DNA of 64,000 nt. Source: Carettochelys insculpta. Its lineage: Eukaryota; Chordata; Testudines; Carettochelyidae. A program made the translations under genes and the position numbers. The stretch lies in NCBI RefSeq assembly GCF_033958435.1, contig NC_134150.1:32979501-33043500 (forward strand), read 5' to 3'. This document shows positions 33,480 through 44,639 of the stretch, piece by piece. The notes under the pieces are model-generated. The model was not told the DNA's origin. It ran no database searches and was given only the letters and a program-made list of their open reading frames with translations. Numbering within the stretch: position 1 is the first letter of the stretch; every line of letters begins with the position of its first letter.

Positions 33480-36400
33480 TTAATGTTTCAATTTAAGACT
33501 TAATTTACAGCGTCTATTGTGACTATAAAGACCCACACGGGAGTGACAGTCCTTGCTGCATCTCTTGCAGATGTAGTGGGTGTCTGGCAAGTCCTTATTG
33601 TGCTTTCTGTGCGTTCGTTTCTCCTCTGCTAGCTGTCTGATCTTCAACTCGCCCTTCCGAAGGCCCTTGTGTAAGCCCTGCCTCCATCTGCCGCGGTCGT
33701 CTGCTAGTTCTTCCCAGTTGTCCAGCTCGATGTCTACCTCTCTGAGGTCTCTCTTGCAGACATCTTCGTAACGCAACTGGGGACGTCCGGGGGGTCTTTT
33801 GCCAGAGGCTAGCTCACCATACATGATGTCTTTTGGAATCCTTCCATCGTTCATCCTGTGGACGTGGCCAAGCCAGCGGAGTCGACGCTGCCTGAGGAGG
33901 GTGTGCATGGTTGGGATTCCAGCTTGCTCGAGGACGGCTGTGTTGGTAACTCTGTCCTTCCATGATATTCCAAGGATGCGCCTGAGGCAGCGCAAGTGGA
34001 AGACGTTCAGCCTCTTTTCCTGGAGGGCATACAGGGTCCAAGTCTCGCTCCCATAAAGGAGGGTGCTGAGGATGCAGGCTCTGTAGACTTGCATTTTGGT
34101 GTGAGTGTACAGCTTGTTGTTATTCCACAATCTCTTGCTGAGTCTGGACAGAGTTGTGGCCGCTTTTCCGATCCTCCTATTTAGCTCAGTGTCCAATGAC
34201 AGGGTGTCAGTGATGGTGGACCCGAGGTAAACGTACTCGTGGACAACCTCTAACGTATAGTTGTCAATGCTGATTGATGGGGATTCAGCAACATCTTGAC
34301 CAAGTACATTTGTCTTCTTTAGGCTGATGGTAAGCCCAAAGTCCTTGCACGCTTTGGAGAACCGATCCAGCAGTTTTTGAAGCTGGTCTTCTGTGTGAGA
34401 CACTACAGCAGCATCGTCTGCGAACAGCATGTCTCTGATGAGGACTTCTCGCACCTTAGTCTTAGCTCTCAGCCTTGCAAGGTTAAATAGTTTCCCATCA
34501 GATCTTGTGTGCAGCAAGATGCCCTCTGTTGAAGATCCAAAGGCATGCTTCAGGAGGAGTGCAAAGAAGATCCCGAACAATGTCGGAGCAATACGCATCC
34601 TTGTTTGACGCCGCTCCTGATTCTGAAAGCATCCGATAATGCGCCGTCATATTGGATGGTTCCTCTCATGTTTTCGTGGAACGACTGGATCATCTTGAGT
34701 AACCGTGGAGGGCAGCCTATCTTGTGGAGCAGTTTGAACAGACCATCCCTGCTGACCAAGTCAAAAGCCTTGGTCAAGTCGATGAAGGCTATGTAGAGTG
34801 GCTTTCTCTTTTCCCTGCACTTCTCCTGCAGCTGCCTTAGAGAGAAGACCATGTCAACGGTAGACCTCTCTGCACGGAATCCGCACTGTGATTCGGGGTA
34901 CACCCTCTCAGCAATCTTCTGGAGTCTGCCAAGGATGACGCGAGCGAACAGTTTGCCAGTGACGCTTAGGAGGGAGATTCCACGGTAGTTGTTGCAGTCG
35001 CTTCTGTCTCCTTTGTTCTTATACAATGTTACAATGTTAGCGTCACGCATATCCTGTGGAACCTCACCCTCTCTCCAGCACAGGCACAGCAGCTCATGCA
35101 GGGGTTCCAGGAGTGTGTCCGCGGCACATTTGATTACCTCTGGTGGTATACCATCCTGACCAGGGGCCTTTCCTGCTGCAATGCTGTTGATGGCTGCCTT
35201 CAGTTCATCCACAGTTGGTTCTTGATCCAGTTCGTCCATTACTGGTAGGAGCTCGACGGCATCGAGGGCTGCGTCAACCACAACATTCTCGCGTGAGTAC
35301 AGCTCGGAGTAGTGCTCGACCCAGCGCTCCATCTGTTTGGCTTTGTCAGCGATGACTTCACCAGATTTGGATTTCAGAGGTGCCATCTTGTTCTGGGTGG
35401 GTCCTAATGCCTTCTTCATACCCTCGTACATTCCTCTGAGATTACCAAAGTCGGCACAGGTCTGGATGCTGCTGCATAACTGGAGCCAGTGGTTGTTGGC
35501 ACAGCGCCTGGCTGTCTGCTGTACTGTTCTTCTGGCTTCTTTAAGTGCTTGCTGGGTACTCTGGCTCGGTGAGCGTTTGTACTCCAGGAGTGCAGCACGC
35601 TTCTTTTCAATGACTGGAATCATCTCATCAGAGTTAGCTTCGAACCAGTCGTTCGTGTTTCTAGCTCTTCTTCCAAACACCGACAAGGCCGTGTTGTAAA
35701 CTGTATCCCTCAGATGTTGCCATTTGGATGTCGCATCGACACCCCCATGGCCGCTGCGCAGATTTTCCTGGAGGGTCTCTCTGAACTTTTCAGCTTTCTC
35801 CGAGTTTGCTGTCTTTCTGGCGTCAATGCAGGGCCTTCCAGCACGTTTACAGCGGTACAGCTTCTTGGGTCTCAGCTTGAGCTTGGAGCAAACTAGCGAG
35901 TGATCTGTATCGCAGTCAGCACTATGATAGCTGCGTGTCAGAAGGACGTTTTTGAGGTTGTTACTCCTAGTGATGACCACATCTAGTTGATGCCAGTGCT
36001 TCGAGCGTGGGTGTCTCCACGACACTCTGTGCTGTGGCTTCGTTCGGAAGAATGTGTTTGTGATGCACAGATTGTGGTACGTGCACAGTTCAAGGAGACG
36101 CTGTCCATTTTCATTCATTTGTCCCACACCGAAGTGTCCTAAGCAGGAAGGTCATGAGGCCCAATCAGCTCCAACTCTTGCATTGAAGTCACCCAAGATG
36201 TACAGTTGTTCACAAGCAGGTATTTGCGCGACAGCAGCACTAAGCATGTCGTAGAACTTGTCTTTTACTTCTGGTGTGGCGTACAGGGTTGGGGCATAAG
36301 CGCTGATCAGGTGGACAGGACTGGCGCACGTTTGAAGCGTGATCTGAAGAAGTCTTTCTGATCCGCCCATGACTAAATCAACCATTTGTAGAAGGGTGTT

Positions 36401-36660
36401 TCTGACAGCGAAGCCAACACCATGCTCTCTGGGTTCTTCTTGGGCTTTACCCTGCCAGAAAAAGGTGTAGTCTTTTTCCTTTAGAGATCCTGAATCTGCA
36501 AGTCGCGTCTCTTGCAGTGCAGAGATATCAACTCAGAGCCTTTTCAGTTCCTCATTGATGACAGCGGTCTTGCGGGTGTCACTGATGGCCTGAAGATCTT
36601 CAGTCAAGCCGGCACGGGGCTCAGCTCGGTTCCAGAGACGCGTTAAACAGGATTTCACCC
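33480..36660 (-). pseudogene. LINE endonuclease-reverse transcriptase polyprotein, nearly intact
   Basis: The product would nick genomic DNA and copy the element RNA at the nick. Order of parts: endonuclease with LQETR (near 36500), GDFNARVG (36152-36385 frame) and DHSLV (residues 75-79 of the 525-codon frame beginning at 36127); RT with GQDGIPPEVIKC, NYRGISLLSV, QCGFRAERSTVDMVF, FIDLTKAFD and GVKQGCVL; after a frameshift the palm motif FADDAA (34424-34408); a C-terminal domain with RWLGHVHRMND and WEELADDRGRWRQG; and a final Cys344-x2-Cys347-x12-His360-x3-Cys364 finger of the 372-codon frame. Damage is limited: TGA at 36533-36535, TGA at about 36152, and one single-base frameshift near 34597. 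Proteins of this type are often mis-annotated in databases as craniofacial development protein 2-like. Confidence 0.92.
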
Positions 36661-36893
36661 TCCTATATTTAAAGAGGGCGCGTGGCACAATGCGGGAAAA
36701 GCCGCTTGACAGGCAGTTGGCGGCTTTCGGGGAGCGGCTGAAAAAAAAAATTTCGAACAGGGGGCAGCAGCCAACAGGGAAGGGAGTTTGCCTCTGGGCA
36801 AAGCGTCCTAGAGGAGCTTGGGTGAGTGTGGAATTTGGGGGGCTGTGTGGTGAGCTGGTAGGGGGTGAATGTCTGTCTGTCTGTGCAGCTATG
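36660..36893 (-). promoter_or_regulatory. Probable 5' leader/internal promoter of the LINE
   Basis: Between the first legible endonuclease codons and the upstream target duplication lies 230 bp with many CpG and G-rich stretches, unlike the AT-rich flank. In non-LTR elements the promoter lies inside the 5' leader, so this is where it should be. I see no specific factor site that I would name. CpG retention fits a recent insertion. Confidence 0.5.
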
Positions 36894-36905
36894 TTCAGTT
36901 GTACA

Positions 36906-37359
36906 TTGCCATTGAATTTGTATCTATAAGTATCTATAAGCATTACAGAGTGCATGGTGACTATGTAGGGAATACTTTCATCCAGCATTACTTGGCAGGG
37001 TAAGAAATTTTCCTGTTGTGCACCTGTTGGCAGTTTGGGTGACAAGAATACATCTCTAATTTATTCTGGTGGATGGAGTTGGCAGTATTGTTTAAAATAC
37101 CTCCTATATTCTGGGTGAAGAACAGCAGGTAGCATGGTTCACTAACATTTTGAGTTTGAGTGCTCATAAGGGAGAGATGAAATTAGTTAGAGCAAGGCAT
37201 GATGAGGATCTGTGATGTTGAGGCCTTCACTTTCAGCTCTATCAATACATTACAAACCCTGACCTTTTAAAACCTCTGATAGTCTAGTCCTGTTTGTTTG
37301 TTTGTTTTTAAGTTTACTGTACAAGAACTGTCAGCTGTGCCAAACAATGCCATAATAAG
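36906..37359. other. Anonymous sequence
   Basis: No gene recognised; a short (TTTG)n run near 37290. Confidence 0.5.
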
Positions 37360-37745
37360 GCTGTGTGTACATGGCAAACTAATCCCAAAATAATAGCAGT
37401 TATTTTGAAATAACTTTGGCAGCATCCAGACAGCACACGCTCTATTTCATAATAAAATTGAAATAGTGAGTGCATTATTTCGATTCCAGTAAACCTCATT
37501 CCACAAGAAATAATACCTGTTTCATACTCACTATTTTGAAACAGTCACTATTAAGACATGGAATAGCACTATTTCTAAATAAGCCATAATTTGCTCCAAT
37601 GATACTATTCTGAAATAGCTCACTGGACCTGGAAATGCTATTTCAAAATGCATTTTGTGTGTGGACATGTTATTTTGAAATACACTGTTGCATAATAGCT
37701 ATTGCAGAATATCTTATTTCAGAATAGTGCTGCCGGGTAGATGTA
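37360..37745. mobile_element. Decayed MITE with GGCTGTGTGTACA / TAGATGTACA ends and TATTTCRAAATA words
   Basis: The left end GGCTGTGTGTACATGG and the right end GCCGGGTAGATGTACA are approximately inverse. The body repeats TATTTTGAAATA, ATTTCGAT and TATTTCAAAAT-type words in both orientations. This looks like an older relative of the TCTACAC-ended Harbinger-like MITEs; a similar end closes the 59640-59902 element. Confidence 0.5.
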
Positions 37746-39035
37746 CAATAAGTGATATTTCTCTGGCACTTGTTCTGTGGAATCTAGACACAAATAAAGA
37801 TGGAAGATTTTATTCTGATGTGTAGCCTTTGATTAAAGTTCACCGTAATTCTGAGCAGACCATTTTGTTGTTCCTATTTTCTGTGAAAAGCCTGCTGCTT
37901 TGCCTCAGTATGTACAGTCATTTGAATAAATTATGATTACTGCTCATTAGTCCTTAGGTTTACATCAAGTACAGTATCATATTAACATCTGGTACATTTC
38001 AGTCTGGAAGAGAATGTAATTCAAGTGGAAGTGACTGTGTTATTAGTAGGTCTTTTCCAACTTTAGCTTCTGTTTTGTTTTGTTTCAACCCCCACCCCCC
38101 CCCAGGAACATATATTACGGTAAGTCTTATTTAACTGAGCCCTCCATCTAGGGCAGTTACTTGACTGGGTCTAGTCCTGCTCTAGTTAACACATTTTCTG
38201 GACTTTATGAACACTAAATTTGAAATGTTTAAGCACACACTTTCTCTGTTACCAATAATCTGGTGTTTAATATTTTGTGTTATTTTGGTGCTCAAGATTT
38301 TTCGTCCCCCTCTGTCTTCTGCTACCACTCCATATGGCAACGTTTAAGTGCATTTCTGAGGCATTGGCTGCTGCCTACTGACTAGCCCCTTCAGGTGCTG
38401 GACTCCATCTGTGGTTTAATTCACTTCCAGCATTCTTCCTGTAATACTTGAAACAGCTGCTACCTTTTCCTTAGTAGCATTCAGGTCACCAGATGACATG
38501 AACAAGTATGTAGGTCTTTCTGTTTGTCTAACCTATCTGCCCAGATGCTATGGTGTTTCTAGAGTACCCATCAACATAGTAGCAGAGGACGCATTCTTTA
38601 TCCACCATTCTACATCTACATTTGGCTTTGAATCTCTTGTGCATCAGATTTTCCCTGGGCAAAGCTAGGGCTGAGAAAGGCCCTGTTTATTCATCGATTG
38701 ATTTGCACAGGGGAGTATGAAATATAAATGATAAATGTACAAGCTCATTGAAAAGCCCGGTAATATATAGGAGCATAAGTCAGTTCAGTTCTTGTCAGAT
38801 ATTTGTGACAACTTTCCACTTTTAGTTTTAATGTATTAAAAGTAAATTTCCAAGACCAGGCACTATCCAAATGGAATTCTTCAGTCATCTTTAAAGTAGA
38901 TATAAGTTTTCGGTAAAATTTTAAGGTTAAGCATTTATGTTCATTTTAAAATAGAGCTCTGGTTATGATTTCATGATGGGTGCTAGAGCCATAAATATGA
39001 TGTCACAAACTGCAGTTTGGTTGGTTTAAACAGCC
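37746..39035. other. Anonymous AT-rich sequence
   Basis: No gene recognised. A C-run occurs at about 38090-38104. Confidence 0.45.
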
Positions 39036-39108
39036 ATAGACTCACAGAACTGGAAAGAAACTCAAGAGGTCAAATCCAGTCTCCTGCACTCATGGCAGGA
39101 CCACGTGC

Positions 39109-40371
39109 CAGTGTTTCTCAATCTTTTTTTTTTATAAAGTAGCCCTTTAAAAATTATAAGTACCCCTAGACTTCTCTCATGTACCCCTAACGGTATGCAT
39201 ACCACTGGTTGAGAAACATGGTCCTAAAGTAATCTGAGGTCTTGAAACAAGTGTCATTCAACCTTTCCAGATTACTGTACCCTTTGCAGGAGTCTGATTT
39301 ATTTTGTATGCTACCAAGTTACACCTCACTTAAAAACTAGTTACATACAAAAACATGCAAAAATATCACTGAAGACTACTACTGAAAACTTGCTGAATTT
39401 CTACCGTCTTATTATCAAATAAATGAATCAGAATAGAATTTTGCACTTACATTTCAGCATAAGGCATATGAACCAGTAGAAACAAGTCATTGTATGAATG
39501 AAATTTTAGATTGTACTGACTAGACAAAACTGCCTCAATGACTGGACTGAGCATTAGCAAGGGAAAGACCAACACAATGAGGATCAACCAGTCTAACAAC
39601 AACACCATCATGCTGGGAGGGTATGATCTGGAAGATATGGAGCAATTCACCTACTTGGGGAGTATTATGGTAGAGATGGAGGAACAGACAAGGATATCAA
39701 TGCCGGGATAGGGAAAGCAACAGCTTCATTCAAGACTCTTGGTCCAATATGGAGTTGACAAATAATATCTGCCAAGATGAAAATGCAGATCTTTAACACA
39801 AATGTGAAGAGTGTGCTCTTGTGTGGATGCAAGACCTGGTGACTAAACAATCTTCAAACCACAAGCTACAGACATGTATAAACAGATACGTGAGGTACAT
39901 CCTTTACAACAAATGGCAAGACTTTGTCACAGATGAGGAGCTTTGGAACAGAGCAGGAGAACAACCACTTGATGTTCAAATCAAAAGAAGAAAGCGGGGA
40001 TGGCTAGGCCACATTCTCAGAAAACAATTATCCAGCATAGTCTGTGAAGCTCTCAAATGGAACCCACAAGTGGAATGCAAAAGAGGAAGACCTTGGCAAT
40101 GTGGAGAAGATCTACTGAGGTTTAAGGACAACAGCTGGGGTAATCCTGGAGTCTACTAGAAGTCTTGTCCCAAGGCAGAGTGAAGTGGAGGAAAATTGTG
40201 GAAGACCTATGCTCCACTCAGGGAATAAGGGTTTAAGTCAAAGTAAAATTTTACTAATGTTTTTATGTAGCCTGTTGCAAAACTAGACAAATATCTAGAT
40301 GAGTTCTTGTGCCTCCTGGAAGACCTCAAAGTACCCCCAAGGGTACATTTACCCCTGATTGAGAAACACTG
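39109..40371. mobile_element. hAT-type element A, carrying a LINE insertion
   Basis: Perfect 15-bp terminal inverted repeat: CAGTGTTTCTCAATC at the start and GATTGAGAAACACTG at the end. Inside are near-terminal words such as GTACCCCTAACGG and AAGGGTACATTTACCCC. Without the LINE piece (about 39540-40246) it is roughly 550 bp. No transposase. The flanks CCACGTGC and ATCTAGAC do not match, so its own duplication is not visible. Confidence 0.85.
39540..40246 (+). pseudogene. RTE-like LINE 3' fragment inside hAT element A
   Basis: Forward frames give, in order, SISKGKTNTMRIN, YDLEDMEQFTYLGSIM, IKRRKRGWLGHILRKQ, ALKWNPQVECKRGRPW and WRKIVEDLCST, the region after the RT palm in RTE-like LINEs. Frames shift repeatedly. 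The tail AGGGTTTAAGTCAAAG matches 33030-33145. It is a different family from the full-length LINE at 33439 (no Cys-His finger). It inserted after hAT element A. Confidence 0.85.
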
Positions 40372-40379
40372 ATCTAGAC

Positions 40380-41236
40380 CAGATATGGGGACCCCTTTTT
40401 GGGTTGGAACCTCTAGTCTGTACATAAATCATTCAGGGGCCATGCAAGTGAGATGTGGGATATGGGGTCTGAGCTGGAGGGAGGGAGAGCACAGGAGTGG
40501 GTTGGAGATGGGTGATCTCAGCAAAAGTAGGATGCAGGAGTGGGCTGGGGTGGGTGATCTGGACCCAAGTGGAGTGCAGCAGCTTGCTGATGATGGGGGA
40601 TCTGGGTGACAGGGGGATGTAGGATGGGGTGTGGGTGGGAGGAGATCCAGGAGGAGCCTGGAGGTGTGGGTCCAGGTGGCAGGAAGGGTGCAGGAGGGTT
40701 TGAAGTGTGGCATCTGGAAGAGGGGGTTAGGGTGTGGGTGAGGGGTCTTGGGGGCAGGGGGCAGTTTGGGGGTCTGGACAGAAGGGATGCAGGAGAGAAG
40801 TTTGGGGTCTGGGCAGGAGAGGGTGGAGGATTTGAGGTGTGGGGTTTGGGAGGGAGGTGAGAATGGGGTCTGAATGGGAGGGATGGACAGGAGTAGAAAA
40901 GGGGCATAGGGTCTGGGTAACAAGGGTAAGGTAACTTACCTTCCCACCCCTGGATGCACATGGCTCTGTGCCCCCTCCCTCTGCTCCCAGGCACCATAGT
41001 TCACTGCTCTGATTGGCTGGAATTTCAGCCAATCAAAGCAGTGTTAACAAGCTTCCTGGAAGTACTGCTGAGGCCTCTACTTCCCCCTTCACCCAACTGG
41101 GGAAACAGCAATGAGTGGCAGTGGCACCACTTGGCACTGCTTCCTGCCTGCCCATCCCCCTGACAGGTCTTGGGGTCTGAATCCAGACAAAATGTGGTCT
41201 GGATCAGGAGCATGGGCCAGGGGTTCCGCACCGCTG
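40380..41236. mobile_element. hAT-type element B with perfect 8-bp target duplication
   Basis: Starts CAGATATGGGGACCCC and ends GGGGTTCCGCACCGCTG, imperfect inverse termini. ATCTAGAC flanks it exactly on both sides (40372-40379 and 41237-41244). The body is a G-rich, strand-asymmetric, loosely tandem array (about 40440-40920) followed by CTCTGATTGGCTGG...CCAATCAAAGCAG, a short palindrome. Non-coding; frames in it are compositional. It begins 8 bp after the end of element A. Confidence 0.92.
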
Positions 41237-41565
41237 ATCTAGACCATCCCTGACACGTGTCTGTCTAATTGTATCTTAAAAATTCCAAGGGAGGAAATTC
41301 CACAACCTCCGTAGGCAATTTATTCCAGTGCTTCACCACCCTGACAGAAAGTTTTCTTTTTCTTGATGTCCAATCTAAAGTTCCCTTGCTGCAATTTAAG
41401 GTCATTGTTGCTTGTGCTGTCCTCAGAGGTTAAGGGGAATATTTTTTATCCCTCCTCCTTGTAATAACCTTTTAGCTACTTGAAAGCTGTTTTCATGTTC
41501 CCTTGCTACCTGACTTCTTTCAACCGATAGCACTCAGTAACTTTACCTTCTGTGAGGTTGTGTCA

Positions 41566-42275
41566 GGAAATAAATCAAGGGGGACGTGGCCATCAGACCG
41601 ATAAATGGATGGCACAAACAAGACAATGCAAGAGTGTGTTCAGTTAAAATGAAACTTCACTTTGTCTCAAGCACTTATACACATCTACAGCAGATTAATT
41701 AAAACAACCCTCGTTCTCAATAATTACCAAAGTTTGTTGTGACTCTTGAGTAACACAAGTGCATTCATCCGATGGCCAATCTTCCGCCTGACAGTGGGAA
41801 CCACAAAGAGTCCAACCACCTCAAGCTTCTCTTGTCTATTTATTTATTATTCTTACAATAACAAGTCATTCAAAGAAAACTTGTTAAGCAAGCAATTTTA
41901 AAGATAACACAAAGGTTGCCTTCTGATAATGAATTAGCCAGATGTGGGGTTTTGTTTGTTTTCAGTTTTTTTTACAGAGTTTGCATGCCTTGAGGCCTTG
42001 ACAAAGACATCCCTGAGGGTATAAAATCAAGCTTCTTATTTTCTAAAAGCATATCTCAGCAGTTTCAACAGAGATCCAATCATCAGGAGGGACACAGGTT
42101 CATATTGCCTTTTTTTGTGGGACTCAAACCCTCACCCCTACTGATTTGATGATACTAAACCTGCTGAACAGGCCCATTTACAGCCTGCTAGCTTGGCTGC
42201 TTTCAGAAATAAGCATTAGCAGTTTAGGTACTTTCTGGTTTGCCAAAAATCTCCTGTGCACCCTCAGTCATCTAT
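41566..42275. mobile_element. Unclassified ~0.7-kb insertion in CR1
   Basis: CR1 similarity stops near 41565 and resumes near 42276, with about 700 bp of unrelated sequence between. It starts around TGTCAGGAAATAAATC. A solo LTR is possible (TG start, AATAAATAAATAG on the minus strand), but I could not find a flanking duplication or confirm the other end. Confidence 0.4.
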
Positions 42276-42758
42276 TTTCCAGAATAACCAGACATAGTTC
42301 TATCAATCTTCTCTCAGAGGTCACATTTCCTAGATCTTTAATCATTTTTGTTGCTCTTCTCTGGACTTTTTCCAGTTTATCCACATCTTTCCTAAAAAGC
42401 TGCACGTAGAACTGGACAGAATGCTCTGGCTGAAGCCAAATCAGCAAAGAGTGGAAGAATTACTTCTTGTGTCCTGCTTACAACACTCTTTTAATACTTC
42501 CCAACATGCTGTTTGCTGTTTTTGCAAAAGTCTTACAGTGTTGACTCATATTTACCTTGTGGTCCACTAACGCCCTTTCTGCAGTACTTCTTCCTAGACA
42601 GTCATTTCCCACTTTGTATGAGAGAAACTGATTAGTGCTTCCTAAATGGAGTACTTTGCAGTTGTTCTTACTGAATTCCATTCCATTTACCTCAGACCAT
42701 TTCTCCAGTTTGTCCAGGTCATTTTGAATTACAATCCTAGCCTCAAAAACATGCCAAC

Positions 42759-42944
42759 CAGCATTCTCTGTAAATGGAGCACTTGGGCAGCCAGCCAGAA
42801 GAGAGTCAAGTGCCACCCAGCTGACTGGCAAAATGGCCAGAGCCGGCAGCACGTATTTCTATTCATGGTGCACATCTGCACATGCCTCAGTGAAATAACA
42901 ACACTTATTCCAAATCTGGGTAGAAAATATCAGTGGGAACATTG
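42759..42944. mobile_element. hAT-type element C, short relative of 12995-13528
   Basis: Ends are CAGCATTCTCTGTAA and CAGTGGGAACATTG, matching the CAGTGTTCCCTCTAA terminus type. The CR1 flanks ATGCCAAC and CTTGCAAC agree at five of eight positions, including the last four. 186 bp, inserted in the old CR1. Confidence 0.65.
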
Positions 42945-43190
42945 CTTGCAACCTCTCCCCGTTTGGCATCTTCTGCACATCTTATAAGTGTAATCATTTC
43001 ATGCCATTAGCAAAACCACCAATGAAGATATTGAACAGAACCAAAATCAGAAGTGATCCCTTCAGAACCCAGCTCATTATGCCCTTCCAGCATAGCTGTG
43101 AACCATAGATAAATACTGTGGGGAAATAGTTCTCCAGCCAGTTGTGCATCCACTTTAGAATAGTTTCAGCTAGGTTGTATTCCCCGATTT

Positions 43191-43360
43191 CAGTGTTTCC
43201 CTAAGTGTGGTACATGAAAGGATTTCAAGGGGTACACAGCAGAAAATAAATTAATAAAAGTCGGGGGATAAAGATAGGGATGGTACTGGGAGACGGGGTA
43301 TGCCAACAAGGCCAAAGACCCAAAACAGGTACGTGAATGTTTTAAGTTTGGGAAACACTG
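43191..43360. mobile_element. hAT-type element D, 170 bp
   Basis: CAGTGTTTCCCTAAGTGTGG at the left, TTTGGGAAACACTG at the right: an 11-bp perfect inverse terminus. The flanks CCCGATTT and CCCTACTT match at six of eight. It interrupts CR1 sequence cleanly. Contains GGATTTCAAGGGGTAC, typical of this kind of MITE. Confidence 0.85.
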
Positions 43361-43460
43361 CCCTACTTTGTTAATGAAAAGGACATGCAAAACTATATCA
43401 AATGCCTTACTAAAGTCTAGATATTTCAAATGCTTCCTTGAAAAAGCTATAGGAATCACA

Positions 43461-43959
43461 ATGACCCCAAAAATATCACTTAACACCTATAGACAAAGTC
43501 CCCAAAAACCTTTAGTAAGAACTTTCCTCCATAAGTAGAGAATAAATAGACTTGTCTACACATCTGAGGAAAATTAATCCAAATTAAATAAGGCTACATC
43601 CACAATGTGAGCTAGAGATGTGATCTCCTTGCTTGTGTACAAATATTCATACTAGCTCTCCTTGAGCATAAACCCTTCTGAAACCAGAGGAGTAACTCTG
43701 AATGTGCGTCCACAAATGAGTTTGATGCAGTTTAATTAATCAGTTTGTAATTCACACCTTTCATTAACTTGGTTTAACCCTCCTGCATGTCCTCATGTAA
43801 AGAATCTCAACACTCTACTAACTTATAAGACAAACACTGGGGAACTGAGAACAAAAGGAATTTCTCAATTCAGAAGATATTCATAGTTTTTGCAGACCCT
43901 CCATTTAACTAGCACTGATCTCTGAAAACATCCAATAAGTGTGCAGCTGTAGACAAGTA
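43461..43959. other. Anonymous sequence
   Basis: No gene or element recognised. Confidence 0.45.
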
Positions 43960-44565
43960 AAGCAAACGGAATATTGGAAACCATTAAGAAGAGGATAGAG
44001 TATGGTACTCCCCATTTTGGATACTGAATGCAGATGTGGTTGCCTCATCTCAAAAAGCTATCTTGGCCCTGGAAAAAAGTTCAGAAAAATGCAATGCAAA
44101 TTATTATGGGTATGCAATGGCTGCAACTTCAGGAGAGTTTAATAAGGCTGGAACTTTTCATCTTGGAAGAGATGAGTTAATGCAGGGGATATGATAGAGA
44201 TCTATAAAACAAACACTAGTGTGGAGAAAATGAATAGAAATTAATAAAGATGGGTTATTTGCTCCTTCCCATAAGAAGTAGGGATCACCAGCTCAGAGGA
44301 TATTAAGGCCAAGATTATAACAGAGTTCAAAAAAGAACTAGATAAATTCATGGAGGATAGGTCCATCAATGGCTATTAGCTAAGACAGTCAGGGATAGTG
44401 TCCATATCCTTGGTCAGAAGTTGGGTGACAACGGATAGCTCGTTTGATGACCTATTCTTGTTTATTCCCCCTGGGGCACCTGCTGTTGGCCACTGTCAGA
44501 AGACAGGATACTGGTCTAGAAGGACCTTGGTCTGACCCAGTATAGTTGGTCGTATGTTCTTATCT
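43960..44565 (+). mobile_element. CR1 LINE 3' end
   Basis: Forward CR1: late ORF2 region (GCAGATGTGGTTGCCTCATC, GATATGATAGAGATCTATAA), then GAACTAGATAAATTCATGG, GGTCCATCAATGGCTATTAGC, and the tail TCTGACCCAGTATAG ending GTATGTTCTTAT. Frame destroyed by indels. It lies tail-out next to the reverse CR1 at 39036-43460. Confidence 0.9.
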
Positions 44566-44639
44566 AAAATAGTGAGACCATGAAATCTGCTTGCTAGTAC
44601 TTCACTGGAACACATGTTCTATAGAGTACCTCACATGGC

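Larger units (their letters stand above)
33439..36893 (-). mobile_element. Full-length RTE-like LINE, 3.45 kb, with 12-bp target duplication
   Basis: The element lies between exact copies of TTCAGTTGTACA (33427-33438 and 36894-36905). Read on the minus strand it has a CpG-rich leader (about 36893-36660), a single long coding region (about 36660-33480) and a short 3' UTR ending at the AGGCATCCTTCAGTC side. One ORF, about 3.4 kb, no gag-like ORF1 and an apurinic-type endonuclease fit the RTE group; clade assignment is by layout only. It is the best-preserved complete mobile element in the window. Confidence 0.92.
39036..43460 (-). mobile_element. CR1 LINE, old copy split by at least five later insertions
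   Basis: CR1 pieces on the minus strand are 39036-39108 (3' terminus, CATAGACTCACAGAACTGG), 41237-41565, 42276-42758, 42945-43190 and 43361-43460. Placed in order they follow the same sequence as the left-edge CR1 (for example CTTGTGGTCCACTA, TTCCTAAATGGAGTACTTTG, TTTCTCCAGTTTGTCCAG, AATGCCTTACTAAAGTCTAG). Interrupting sequences are listed separately. The RT frame is broken throughout. The 5' end is truncated near 43460. Confidence 0.9.

Noticed and set aside
33580..35896. Plus-strand frames within the LINE region
   Set aside because: Antisense shadows of the reverse-strand LINE coding region.
36152..36535. Idea that both TGA codons in the LINE arose from CpG decay
   Set aside because: The codon at 36533 could derive from CGA, but the context at 36152 fits a former Trp codon better, so I do not claim a common cause.
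39101..39108. Target duplication for hAT element A
   Set aside because: The flanks CCACGTGC and ATCTAGAC do not match; the termini are clear but the duplication is lost or was altered when element B inserted.
40429..40997. Pro-rich minus-strand frames of 159-164 codons
   Set aside because: Translation of the strand-asymmetric array in hAT element B; compositional artefact.
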